Part shown: in pieces, positions 53,784-62,284 of the stretch
Layout of the letters: the number at the start of each line of letters is the position of its first letter
How positions within the stretch are numbered: the stretch's first letter is position 1
NCBI RefSeq assembly: GCF_016907925.1
Contig: NZ_JAFBCZ010000007.1
Location: 186,001 to 250,000 of the forward strand
DNA from: Herpetosiphon giganteus
GTDB lineage: Bacteria > Chloroflexota > Chloroflexia > Chloroflexales > Herpetosiphonaceae
Length of the DNA: 64,000 nucleotides
Direction of reading: 5' to 3'
The notes under the pieces: model-generated
The model's input: the letters and a program-made list of their open reading frames with translations, nothing else
Told to the model about the DNA's origin: nothing
Database searches by the model: none
Made by a program: the position numbers and the translations under genes

Positions 53784-54096
53784 GGTCTGCAACCCTCGCA
53801 GTGTCAACAATGCAGCACTCAGCGCGGTGGCCAGCACGGGCATTCGAGGGCCGCGCCGTTGTTCAGTATACCAGAAGAACCTGGCAGAATTGGAGTGCTT
53901 TGGGGCATCGCTGCACGGATGTGTAGCTGTGGTCAATGCTGATCAACTTAGGCTGATCAGTCGGCTTTTGGTTTGCATAAGTTGTGCCAGTAGTTGCACC
54001 CTAAAAAAGAGCTAGGAATCCCTAGCAGTGAAGTTTGGCAATTAACGCGATCCAGTATGGCTGGATCGCGTATACTTTGGGTAATCCTAAAACTTC
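53784..54096. other. Intergenic region with terminator
   Basis: These 313 bases contain the promoter region of the nucleotidyltransferase gene and, at 54046-54070, the terminator of the VOC gene. No further gene or repeat was seen. Confidence 0.5.
54046..54070 (-). terminator. Hairpin terminator after the VOC gene
   Basis: Perfect stem CGCGATCCAG/CTGGATCGCG (54046-54055 and 54061-54070) with a 5-base loop, 27 bases past the stop on the minus strand, followed by TTAATT. Confidence 0.75.
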
Positions 54097-54468
54097 TTAA
54101 TAAACGTCGCCAAGTTGCACAAACTCTAGCCGATTACCAAACGGGTCGGCAGCGTAAAAGCGCCGCACATGGGGCAAGCTGCTATCTTCAACAATTGTAA
54201 TTCCGGCGGCCTGCAACTCAGCACGGGCTTGCGCAAGGTCGGCGACCCGAAAAGCTGGATGGGCTTTGCGCGCTGGCCGAAAATCGGCTTCGACTCCGAG
54301 GTGGAGTTCGATGTTGGAGCCACGAAACCAGCAGCCGCCGCGGGCTTGCAACGGCGCTGGCTTGGCAACTTCGTCAAGGCCAAGGATTGTGCTATAAAAC
54401 CAACGCGCTTGGGCTTCTTGCTCGGCCGGCATTGCCAGTTGGATGTGGTCAAGTGCGATAAGTTGCAT
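54097..54468 (-). CDS. VOC superfamily (glyoxalase-like) protein
   Basis: This 123-residue protein has the paired beta-alpha-beta-beta-beta halves of the vicinal oxygen chelate fold: LIALDHIQLAMPA at the start, WFRGSNIELHLGVE in the middle with a metal-site Glu/His, and FYAADPFGNRLEFVQ at the end. It is of the catechol-dioxygenase/glyoxalase-like group. The substrate is unknown. It is a single gene. Confidence 0.82.
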   Translation of the reverse strand: MQLIALDHIQLAMPAEQEAQARWFYSTILGLDEVAKPAPLQARGGCWFRGSNIELHLGVEADFRPARKAHPAFRVADLAQARAELQAAGITIVEDSSLPHVRRFYAADPFGNRLEFVQLGDVY

Positions 54469-54697
54469 AACCGCTCCACTACAGAATGATTCTTTTGCTA
54501 TGATACAGTGGATACAGCAAGAATCAATCTAGAAATAGCCTAGGACGTGCATAGATGTGCTCTATAGCTCGGTATATCCTATTGAACATAGGTAACGAAT
54601 TGGCACAACCTAGCCTCTCAACGCTTGAGCACAATGGCGCTGTGCTGCTTAATGGTTGGTGGGGTAGCATCGTACCAAACATCTTGAGGAAACTGCT

Positions 54698-57625
54698 ATG
54701 AGTTTTTATCCGACCTATGTTGAACGCCCACGTTTACTTCGCTTGACCCAACATGAGCCACGGGTAATTTTAATCATTGGCTTGCCGAGTAGTGGCAAGT
54801 CGACCGTATTAGAGGCACTTAAGCATTCCATCAATGCCCCCTATGCTATGCTTCGGCTTGCGTCAGCGCCCAACGATTCCCAGGCAATGCTGCAAGCAAT
54901 TGGCCAGCAACTGGGCTTAGCCAGCGAGCAGCAGCTTGAGCAACTTTTAGCTATCCGCCAGCCAACCTGGATTTTGATCGACGACCTTGACCAGCTTTTG
55001 GATGCTTGGGGCGCGTTTTTGCCTGAGTATGCATGGCTGACCGACTTGTTGGAAAATCCGGCACTGCATGTCGTCGCCACATCGCTGGCAATTCCCCAAC
55101 ACCCCATGATCCAACAATGGATCATTCGGCAGCAACTGCTGGTGATTGGCATGAAAGAGCTGGCATTCAGCAGCGCTGAATTAATCGAATTGGCCCAAAA
55201 ACGCCAACTCAGCCTCAATCAAGCCCAAGCTGATCAGCTGATTGGCTTAACTGAGGGTTGGGTTGCGCCCTGTATTTTTGCGCTCAATCGCTCGGGCACG
55301 CTTCAGCCTGCGTCGCTTGAATGGGTGATGCAAGATGTGATGGGGCGGCTGCCAGCGCAATTGCGCAATCTGCTCGAAGCATGGCTTTGGCTCGCCAGCG
55401 ATTCACTGGAGTTGCTGCAACGTTTGTTGCCCAACGACGATTTAGCGCGTTTATTGCTGAGCTGGGAAGCGGCGGGCTTGGTGTTTGAAGCCAACCTGCG
55501 TTTGCAACCCTTGGCTGAGCTTGGTTTGCGCAAGCGCTCGCATGCTTCGGCTGGCTATTTGACCCCGTTATTTGAACAGGCTGGTGAATGGTATCTTTCG
55601 CAGCAGCAATTACTGCCATTTGTGCACCAGATGCACCGCTTGCAACGCTGGGATGTGATCAACCATACGCTGATCCAACAATTGCCGTTGATTAACAACC
55701 AGCGCTTTTTTGGCGAGCTGGTGAGTGCGTTGCAAGCGGTTCCTGTGCAGCAACTTGCGCCAAAAGTTGGCTGGTTGCTGGTGCGGAGTTACCACCTTGG
55801 CGAGCGCAACGCCGAAAAAGCCTTGATCTTGGTCAATCAGCTTTTGGGTATTCATCAACAGCCAGATGATCAACGCATGTTGCGCTTGCTCAAGGCCGAT
55901 ATGTTGCGGGCGCAAGGGGCGATTCGTGAAGCTGATAGCTTAATTCAGCCCTATCTGAACGATCCTGATTTGGCTCCCGACGACCAAGCGCGGGTTTTGC
56001 GCACCCATGCAATTTATTTGGCCTCGTTGGGCCAAGATGATGCAGCAATTGACAACTTTGAGCGGGCCTACCACTATATTGAAGGATCGGGCATCAACCG
56101 TTTGCTAGGCTTAATTTTGGGCGATTATGCCAATGCTGCGGCCCGCGCCGGACGCTATTCATTGGCTGATCGGCTTTTGCGCCAAGCAACCTCATTATGG
56201 GATGCAATGGCTGCGCCAGCAGGTTTATCGCAAACGCTCAATTTGCGGGCGCTGGTGGCACTGCATCAAGGCCAAATTACGGATGCAGCGCGCTATGCCC
56301 AACAAGCCTATGACAACGGCATGATCGCTGATCAACGGGCGGCAAATGGCGCAATGGTCACGCTTGGCGATGTGGCGCTGGCTGAGCGCAATTGGACGAG
56401 TGCGATTGGTCACTATCGCTTGGCGCGTGAGCAATTACGCAATAGCAATATGGTCGATTATCATATTTTGACCTATGCCTTGGCCTTAGAATCACAAGCA
56501 ACTCGTCATGGCCATAGTTCGCGGGATCAATTGCAGCGCTTGTTGCTTGAAATCGATACCACGACTGCCCAAAATCCGCTTGATCAGGCATGGTTGGCGG
56601 TGGCGCGCAGTGCGGCCAACTTAAGCCTCAAAATCGATGGCACAATTCCGCTGTTGCAACGGGCCTTGGCAGGGCTGGATAACGAAGGATCATTAGCCAA
56701 AGGCTTGCTCTATCTGTTATTGAGTGAAGCATTTTGGCAGCGCCACGAACTTGGCGAGGCTCGTCAGGCTTGGAAATCGCTTGATGAATTGATTATTGAG
56801 GGTCGCAGCGGCCTGCCAATTTTGCTTTCGGCACTTACCAGCCATTTGCCAGAGTTGGTGCACGAAGCCTATACCGAATGGAATTCGCCTTTTGCGGCGC
56901 GGGTGTTGCACGATAATTTGCCTGCAGCGCAAGCCCCAACCTTGGTGGTGCGTTTGATGGGCCAGTTGCGGGTAGAAATTGATGGCAAACTGCAACGCAT
57001 CCCACGCCAAGGGATTTTGCTGATTGCTTTATTGTTGTTGAACCCCAGCGGCATGACTTCTGAGGAATTGCGCGAAAATCTGTGGGGGATTGATGGCAAG
57101 GCTGCTGGCTGGCGCAAAATGCTGGAGCGCACTCGCAAAGTTATTCCTGAATGTGTGGTCTACGATGGTTCGATCTATCGCTTGGGAATTCCCTTGGCGC
57201 TGATTGATGCCGACATCTTAGTCATTAAAAATACCCACTTACAAGGCTCAGAGGCAACGCTCGAGCGCTTACAACTTGCTGCCGATTATGCCAGTCAAGG
57301 GTTTTTGCCCGGCTGTGATGCACCGTGGATCGAACATGAGCGCCAAGTTTTGATCAAGCGTGGCGCGGAGTTATGGGTGGCAACCGGTATTCAAGCCTAC
57401 GACCAAGAATTGTTTGATCGTGCTCAACAGGCTTTCGATCGGGCGCTTCAACTTGAACCTCTCAATGAACGGGCGGTTGCCTTGGCCATGAACTTGGCAA
57501 TTAAGCAAGGTCGGCGTACTGATGCGCTGAAACTCTATGCCGATTATCGCAAAGAATTAGATGATCAATATGGCATTGATCCCTCGGCTGAGTTGCAAGC
57601 CTTACAAAAACGCGCTTTGGACTAA
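54698..57625 (+). CDS. Large BTAD-type transcriptional regulator with STAND ATPase
   Basis: This 975-residue protein has an N-terminal ATPase with Walker A IIGLPSSGKSTVLEAL (about 26-41) and Walker B WILIDDLDQLLDAW. A long TPR-like region follows (about 330-740). Its C-terminal winged helix is VRLMGQLRVEIDGKL with MTSEELRENLWG (about 755-830). A bacterial transcriptional activation domain ends it (AAQAF-like RAQQAFDRALQLEPLNERAV, YRKELDDQYGIDPSAELQAL). It resembles SARP/MalT-like regulators that integrate a signal through the ATPase. Its target genes are unknown; its 3' end overlaps the convergent YbbR gene by four bases. Confidence 0.88.
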   Translation: MSFYPTYVERPRLLRLTQHEPRVILIIGLPSSGKSTVLEALKHSINAPYAMLRLASAPNDSQAMLQAIGQQLGLASEQQLEQLLAIRQPTWILIDDLDQLLDAWGAFLPEYAWLTDLLENPALHVVATSLAIPQHPMIQQWIIRQQLLVIGMKELAFSSAELIELAQKRQLSLNQAQADQLIGLTEGWVAPCIFALNRSGTLQPASLEWVMQDVMGRLPAQLRNLLEAWLWLASDSLELLQRLLPNDDLARLLLSWEAAGLVFEANLRLQPLAELGLRKRSHASAGYLTPLFEQAGEWYLSQQQLLPFVHQMHRLQRWDVINHTLIQQLPLINNQRFFGELVSALQAVPVQQLAPKVGWLLVRSYHLGERNAEKALILVNQLLGIHQQPDDQRMLRLLKADMLRAQGAIREADSLIQPYLNDPDLAPDDQARVLRTHAIYLASLGQDDAAIDNFERAYHYIEGSGINRLLGLILGDYANAAARAGRYSLADRLLRQATSLWDAMAAPAGLSQTLNLRALVALHQGQITDAARYAQQAYDNGMIADQRAANGAMVTLGDVALAERNWTSAIGHYRLAREQLRNSNMVDYHILTYALALESQATRHGHSSRDQLQRLLLEIDTTTAQNPLDQAWLAVARSAANLSLKIDGTIPLLQRALAGLDNEGSLAKGLLYLLLSEAFWQRHELGEARQAWKSLDELIIEGRSGLPILLSALTSHLPELVHEAYTEWNSPFAARVLHDNLPAAQAPTLVVRLMGQLRVEIDGKLQRIPRQGILLIALLLLNPSGMTSEELRENLWGIDGKAAGWRKMLERTRKVIPECVVYDGSIYRLGIPLALIDADILVIKNTHLQGSEATLERLQLAADYASQGFLPGCDAPWIEHERQVLIKRGAELWVATGIQAYDQELFDRAQQAFDRALQLEPLNERAVALAMNLAIKQGRRTDALKLYADYRKELDDQYGIDPSAELQALQKRALD

Positions 57626-59019
57626 GGAGTTAATGTTGGCGAAATCGGCTCGGTCGGGCTAATTGGCTCGGTCGGGCTGATTGGCTCGGTCACGGTTGGC
57701 GTGCTGACTGGCGTTGCTTCTGGTGCACTTGGCTCGGTTGGATTGATCGGGTTGGTTGGGCTAGCTGGCTCGTTGGTTGGAATGCTAATCGTGCTCAGCG
57801 TGACCTGAATCACGCTCAGCGGTTTGGCCAAACTTACGCCGCTTGGGAGATTGAGGCTTGGTTGAATGCTATAGCTGCCAGCAGTCCGCCCAGCCAGATC
57901 AAGCACTAAGGCCAAATCGGTGAGGTTTTGTAAATTTTGGGCATTGCCCCGCAACGTTACCTCAAGTTGGCGTGGTTGGTAACTTAATTCTAAGCCACCA
58001 GCCAGATTGCGCGGCACTAACGGCAGCGTCAACACAATTTCGGTATTAATTGGCACGAAGCGCACCGTCGCAATGGTGCTATCGGCGGCTTGGGCATCGC
58101 GCGGTGTAACCCCAATTGGAAAGCGCAATTTGATGGTTGCGGTGTAACTTTGGGTTGCATTTGGCAGGTTAAGCGGTTGGGTTTCGACAAATTCGACCTC
58201 AGTTAAGCGCTGAGCACTGCCAATTAATGTGACGAAAGCTGGCTCAAGCACCACATCGGCGCGATAGCCTGCTGGTGGCCCATTCAGCGTTGTATAGATA
58301 ATTGGCACCCGTTTGATGCCGCTGCTCGATAAAATCCGCACTTCAATATCTGCAAGTTCAGGGCTAACCGTCACGCCTTCAACATCGCGCCCAGCAATAT
58401 CCACCGCCGTAATATTGCGCCGCGTGCGCAAATTGCTGGTTTGCGATGAAAGATCAAGCGTAATTTCGCCACCAACGACCTTATTCACTTGGCTGGCTGG
58501 CCCAGTAATGGTGACTTGCTTGATCATCTCGCCATTGACGCTGGCAATGGGCAAACTGGCCTCGTAGCTGGTTGGCGGCTGGCCCTCGGTGGTAATCGTG
58601 AGCGGCAGCGAGGCAGTAATAATTTGCTCGATTTGCACCAATACCGTCGCCGGCTGAAAGCTTTGGAAATCGAGATCGGAGCGGCTGGGAATGCTGCGCG
58701 CTTGGACGGCAACTTCATGCGAGCCAGGCTCTAGGCCTGCAACATTAATAAAGGGCTGCACATTTTGCTTGGTAATGCGGGTAATCGTATCTTGCGGCCC
58801 TGAAACACTCAAATTGACCACAGCATCGGGCACAGGAACTGGCCTGCCTTCGCCATCGACCAAGGTTAAGGCGCTGCTCAGGCCCTCGGCGCGAATTGGC
58901 AAATTGGTAAATGGCGTAACCTGTTGCGGATTCTCGGTGAAACTCACGAAAACCCAAATAATGCTGGCCAACACTGCGGCCACGAAGGCGCGTAATGGAC
59001 TGCCTGCAAGCTTATTCAT
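57622..59019 (-). CDS. cdaR: YbbR-domain protein, CdaR-like regulator of c-di-AMP synthesis
   Basis: This 465-residue protein starts with an N-terminal membrane helix (LRAFVAAVLASIIWVFVSF), then repeated YbbR domains of about 80 residues, for example QVTPFTNLPIRAEGLSSAL, LPLTITTEGQPPTSYE and VPIIYTTLNGPPAGYRADV, to about residue 410. A Pro/Thr/Glu tail repeats PTEPIS. The domains should be outside. CdaR proteins bind and control the membrane cyclase CdaA. It overlaps cdaA by four bases (ATGA). Confidence 0.9.
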   Translation of the reverse strand: MNKLAGSPLRAFVAAVLASIIWVFVSFTENPQQVTPFTNLPIRAEGLSSALTLVDGEGRPVPVPDAVVNLSVSGPQDTITRITKQNVQPFINVAGLEPGSHEVAVQARSIPSRSDLDFQSFQPATVLVQIEQIITASLPLTITTEGQPPTSYEASLPIASVNGEMIKQVTITGPASQVNKVVGGEITLDLSSQTSNLRTRRNITAVDIAGRDVEGVTVSPELADIEVRILSSSGIKRVPIIYTTLNGPPAGYRADVVLEPAFVTLIGSAQRLTEVEFVETQPLNLPNATQSYTATIKLRFPIGVTPRDAQAADSTIATVRFVPINTEIVLTLPLVPRNLAGGLELSYQPRQLEVTLRGNAQNLQNLTDLALVLDLAGRTAGSYSIQPSLNLPSGVSLAKPLSVIQVTLSTISIPTNEPASPTNPINPTEPSAPEATPVSTPTVTEPISPTEPISPTEPISPTLTP

Positions 59020-59825
59020 GCCTCTTCCTCCTCGCTTAGTTCGACGCGCAATAAGCCAGCTAGCAGTTTGCGTAAGCGGCCTTCGGTTAAATGGCGCACC
59101 ATACGGCCATCGTGGGTAATCGAAATGCTGCCGGTCTCTTCTGAAACGATCACCGAAATGGCATCGGATTGTTCGCTGATGCCCAAGGCGGCGCGGTGGC
59201 GCGTGCCATAGCGGGTGCTACCAACCACATTTTCGCTTAGCGGCAACACACAGTTGGCGGCCAAAATTCGGTTGCGACGAAAGAGCACCGCCATATCGTG
59301 GAGCGGCGCGTTGGGAAAGAAAATATTGACCAGCAAGGGCACCGAAATCCGCGAATCGACGATCACGCCCCGGTCGGCGTATTCTTGCAAGCCCGTGTCG
59401 CGCTCAATCACCATCAATGCGCCAATGCCCTGTTGGGATAATTGCTTGGCTGCACGCGAAATCGTGTTGATCATCTCCTCGACTTCGGAGCGATTGGTGC
59501 TGCCAAAGCGATTAAACCATTCGCCAGTGCGGCCTAATGATTCTAAAGCGCGGCGTAATTCAGGTTGGAATAAAATTGGAATTGCCACAAAAAGAGCGGG
59601 GCTGAGGGCTTCGCGAATAATCCAACGCAAGGTGGTGAGCGGTAAAGTCGAGCCTGCAAGCAGGGCAACCACCACCAAAATGCCAACCCCGCGCAACAAT
59701 TGCACCGCCCGTGTGCCTCGAATCACCCCGAGCAGCCAAAAAATCAAGGCAGCAACAAGCAGAATATCGAGTACAGCTAAGAAAGAAACACGTTCCCAAA
59801 TCTGCTGGAAGCTTGGCACGATCAT
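59016..59825 (-). CDS. cdaA: Membrane diadenylate cyclase CdaA
   Basis: This 269-residue protein has N-terminal membrane helices (LAVLDILLVAALIFWLLG and LRGVGILVVVALLAG) and a DAC domain. In the DAC domain the RHR motif is intact (GTRHRAALGISE), but the usual DGA motif reads DMA (NAPLHDMAVLF). The catalytic Asp remains and Gly is replaced by Met. It makes cyclic di-AMP from two ATP. ATG 59825 gives the normal length (B. subtilis CdaA is about 270 residues); the frame extends to 60011. It is the first gene of the cdaA-cdaR pair. Confidence 0.92.
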   Translation of the reverse strand: MIVPSFQQIWERVSFLAVLDILLVAALIFWLLGVIRGTRAVQLLRGVGILVVVALLAGSTLPLTTLRWIIREALSPALFVAIPILFQPELRRALESLGRTGEWFNRFGSTNRSEVEEMINTISRAAKQLSQQGIGALMVIERDTGLQEYADRGVIVDSRISVPLLVNIFFPNAPLHDMAVLFRRNRILAANCVLPLSENVVGSTRYGTRHRAALGISEQSDAISVIVSEETGSISITHDGRMVRHLTEGRLRKLLAGLLRVELSEEEEA

Positions 59826-60012
59826 ACCCTCGAAACTGCCAGCCTCCCACTCGTGCTGGACATCGCGCCTGTACCTTACACCGATCAGGCTATCTATGCA
59901 AGTTTTAATCTTCGTTGCATAAGGCTTCAGCAACCCGCTTAACCAAGGCCCTAGCTGGCTCGCTGCTTGACGAAATAACGCGAGATTCGGTACTATCTGC
60001 AAGGAGCACACT

Positions 60013-60207
60013 ATGCCCGCTGTCGCCCTTTTTCGTCAGGATCAGCTCGAAACTGCTTACGCTGGGTTGTTGCTTAGCCCAAACAGGCCGCGCCCATACT
60101 ATCGCTTGCTTGCGCAACGCTTGCGCGAGTTGCCGCCCGATGCGTTAGCTCATAATCGATTGCCTAATCCAATTAAAGTCCTGTACAGCATTCGAAGCCT
60201 ATTGTAA
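60013..60207 (+). CDS. Small ORF of unknown function or remnant
   Basis: A 64-residue frame starting MPAVALFRQDQLETAYAGLL and containing RPYYRLLAQRLRELPPDAL. It has no recognised domain and no clear ribosome-binding site. It lies between cdaA and an alpha-E remnant in a region that looks like decaying sequence. It may be part of an older, broken gene. Confidence 0.3.
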   Translation: MPAVALFRQDQLETAYAGLLLSPNRPRPYYRLLAQRLRELPPDALAHNRLPNPIKVLYSIRSLL

Positions 60208-60402
60208 TGTATACACTGCTGATATTCGGCCAGAACGAATTGCTGAGTTCTTGTTGTTGAATGCCGAATCACTGCGATCGCTGAGATGATGGCTGATGGA
60301 CTGAGCGGCTATTTGGCGAGCATTCAACAACAATGCCAACAAATTCATGCCAACGTCTATCAGACCTTTATTCGTTATTCGGTTGAGACAGCATTGGTAT
60401 AA
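60182..60402 (+). pseudogene. Alpha-E (DUF403) domain remnant
   Basis: In frame with 60182, the translation gives AFEAYCNVYTADIRPERIAE and FLLLNAESLRSLR before a stop at 60287-60289. In the +2 shifted frame from 60283 it gives EMMADGLSGYLASIQQQ, QIHANVYQTF and a stop at 60400-60402. Both segments match, in order, the C-terminal half of alpha-E domain proteins, with the middle deleted. The N-terminal half is absent. Alpha-E proteins usually sit beside circularly permuted ATP-grasp and transglutaminase genes, none of which is here. Confidence 0.6.
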
Positions 60403-60410
60403 GGATGATC

Positions 60411-61331
60411 ATGACAGCAGCACAACAGCGCATGCTGGCGGCACTCAAAGGCTTATCGGTTGGTGAAGCCTATGGCCAGCAACTTTGGCAACAGGTGCAA
60501 ACCGGCCTTGCCGTCGCCGAGCAACCAAGCCTTTTGCCAGCACCATGGCTGTGGACAGATGCAACCCTGATGGCTTGTTCGTTGGTTGATCACTTGTGGC
60601 ATTATGGCACAGTGCATAGCGCGGCCTTGGCTGCCGATTTTGCCCTGCGCTACACGCCAATTCGCGATTATGGCACCGCCATGCACAATCTTTTGGCCAA
60701 ACCGCGCGATGGTGCGGCGGTAATGAGCGATGCCCAAAATTTGTTTGATGGCCAAGGCTCGTTTGGCGTAGGCGCGGCGATGCGGGCGGCTCCGTTGGGC
60801 CTGTTTTTTGCCGAAGCGCCGCTTAGCCAAGTTGCCCAACAAGCGCAACTTTCGGCCCTGACCACCCACACCAATCCAGAAGCAGTGGCGGGCGCGGTGG
60901 CGGTGGCAGTGGCTGGGGCAATTCTTTGGCGCGAGCGTGATCAACCGTTGCGCCAGCCCTCGGCAATCTTAAATGAAATTGTGCAGTATCTGCCAAGCAG
61001 CAGCCTTGAGCATCGCGTGGCTTTAGCTGCCGCCATGAACGATCGCCAAATGTGGCATCATATTGCCTTGCGTTTGAGTAATGGCTACCAACATAGCGCC
61101 CAAGCAATTGTGCCATGGTGTTTGTGGTGTGCTGTGCATTATCGTGATGATTATGCGGCGGCGATCGAGCAAGTGTGTGCTGCTGGCGGCAACTTTACCT
61201 CAATGGCGGCAATTGTTGGCGGGCTTTTGGCCGGAACTTTAGGCCGCGATTGTATTCCGCCGCCTTGGTTGCGCGCCCGCGAACCTTTGCCTCACTGGTT
61301 TTTGGCCAGCCTTGGGATTGAAACCGATTGA
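60411..61331 (+). CDS. ADP-ribosylglycohydrolase homologue with lost metal ligands
   Basis: This 306-residue protein follows the ARH/DraG fold from start to end, but several key positions differ from the family. WTDAT stands where WTDDT is usual. The C-terminal metal loop is AAGGNFTSMAAIVGG instead of GGDTDT-AAI-G. GEAYG stands for GDALG and FGVGAAMRAAP for GNG-AMR-AP. It is therefore probably catalytically inactive. It aligns over its whole length with the intact paralogue at 62285. AAGG fits ATG 60411 better than ATG 60405. It may bind ADP-ribose or regulate its paralogue (inference). Confidence 0.85.
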   Translation: MTAAQQRMLAALKGLSVGEAYGQQLWQQVQTGLAVAEQPSLLPAPWLWTDATLMACSLVDHLWHYGTVHSAALAADFALRYTPIRDYGTAMHNLLAKPRDGAAVMSDAQNLFDGQGSFGVGAAMRAAPLGLFFAEAPLSQVAQQAQLSALTTHTNPEAVAGAVAVAVAGAILWRERDQPLRQPSAILNEIVQYLPSSSLEHRVALAAAMNDRQMWHHIALRLSNGYQHSAQAIVPWCLWCAVHYRDDYAAAIEQVCAAGGNFTSMAAIVGGLLAGTLGRDCIPPPWLRAREPLPHWFLASLGIETD

Positions 61332-61430
61332 TTGCTTGAATGGTGGCAGTTGCTACACACTCCACCATTCGCCACGTTCCTCGCTTTCGCCGCAAATCAA
61401 CAAATGCAGCAGCAATCCATTTAATTCAAA

Positions 61431-61461
61431 AAAAGCATGGGTGATTTTTGCCCATGCTTTT
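61431..61461. terminator. Bidirectional terminator between ADP-ribosylglycohydrolase homologue and PIN-like gene
   Basis: Perfect 11-base arms AAAAGCATGGG/CCCATGCTTTT with a 9-base loop between convergent stops at 61331 (+) and 61465 (-). Confidence 0.85.
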
Positions 61462-61464
61462 GCT

Positions 61465-62187
61465 TTAATTTGGCAGTTTGTACGTAACTTTTGTATTCTC
61501 GACCTGAATAATTCCACGATTTTTTAGCTGGTTAATCAGCGCTGCTAGTTCTGGCTCGGATAGCTTATTGGCAAAGATTGTCTTGATTGTGTTACTCAGC
61601 GTTTTAATCGTTCGCGGCTTGGTATGGTTATCAGCTTGAAGGTATTTAATAATCACCTCAATCTTTTTCGGCGCGGCTGTTGGCTGAGCTTGCTTCTGTT
61701 TTGGCGGGTTTAGCGCTGGGGATGCTTTTACAGTCGGAATGTCGCTAAGCTCAATCTGTTTCGGCGAGGTTGGCGTTGGGGATGCCTGCTGTTTCGGTGG
61801 GGTTGGCTCTTGAGCTACTTTTACGGTGGCAATCTCGCTAACAGCTCGAACCCGCTTGGCTATAATCTTTTTCGTTTTGAGGTGCTGAATCAAAGGGTCG
61901 AAGCCAGTATCTTTAGAAACAATATGAAAATAGGCGTTCGGCTCTTGAGCAGCTAATTGACCAATATAAAAGGCAATATGAAAATCAAGCGCATTGTTGC
62001 CGTTGCTCGATATTTTTACGTAGCTGGCACGTTCGCCGAGCTGCTGTAACGCCACCGCAATTTCAATCGGCACTTTTGTCTGATTCGCGCCCACGAAGAT
62101 CAGCAGTCTAACATGCTCGAGATTAAGCATTTCGATCGTGGCTGGTTGCACATTTTCGTAGTCGATCAGCACGAAATTGGTTCTCAA
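61465..62187 (-). CDS. PIN-like (PIN_7/NYN-type) nuclease-domain protein with C-terminal winged-helix
   Basis: This 240-residue protein has a PIN-like domain (about 1-125): FVLIDYENVQ with the first acidic residues, LLIFVGANQTKVP, NALDFHIAFYIGQLA, and HIVSKDTGFDPLIQHL with the last acidic residues. It is most like PF18475-type PIN domains, which are predicted RNA or DNA nucleases. A Pro/Lys/Gln linker with TVKVAQEPTPPK and TVKASPALNPPK leads to a C-terminal helical domain (LSNTIKTIFANKLSEPEL, LINQLKNRGIIQV) of winged-helix type. It lies between two ADP-ribosylglycohydrolase homologues. Confidence 0.82.
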   Translation of the reverse strand: MRTNFVLIDYENVQPATIEMLNLEHVRLLIFVGANQTKVPIEIAVALQQLGERASYVKISSNGNNALDFHIAFYIGQLAAQEPNAYFHIVSKDTGFDPLIQHLKTKKIIAKRVRAVSEIATVKVAQEPTPPKQQASPTPTSPKQIELSDIPTVKASPALNPPKQKQAQPTAAPKKIEVIIKYLQADNHTKPRTIKTLSNTIKTIFANKLSEPELAALINQLKNRGIIQVENTKVTYKLPN

Positions 62188-62284
62188 ATATGCCCCCTTA
62201 GATGATCAGCAACGCTCCATGCCACGCTTGTTGCTCATTCACGTTGAAACTAGCTGCATCCTCATGATAATCGATTTGAGGCAT

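Noticed and set aside
53784-53936. N-terminal extension of the nucleotidyltransferase fusion
   Set aside because: Nucleotidyltransferases start at [11 protein letters not shown]. The upstream part has no similar feature and no ribosome-binding site.
59826-60011. N-terminal extension of CdaA
   Set aside because: The family starts at the first membrane helix. The extension has no family match and would make the protein longer than usual.
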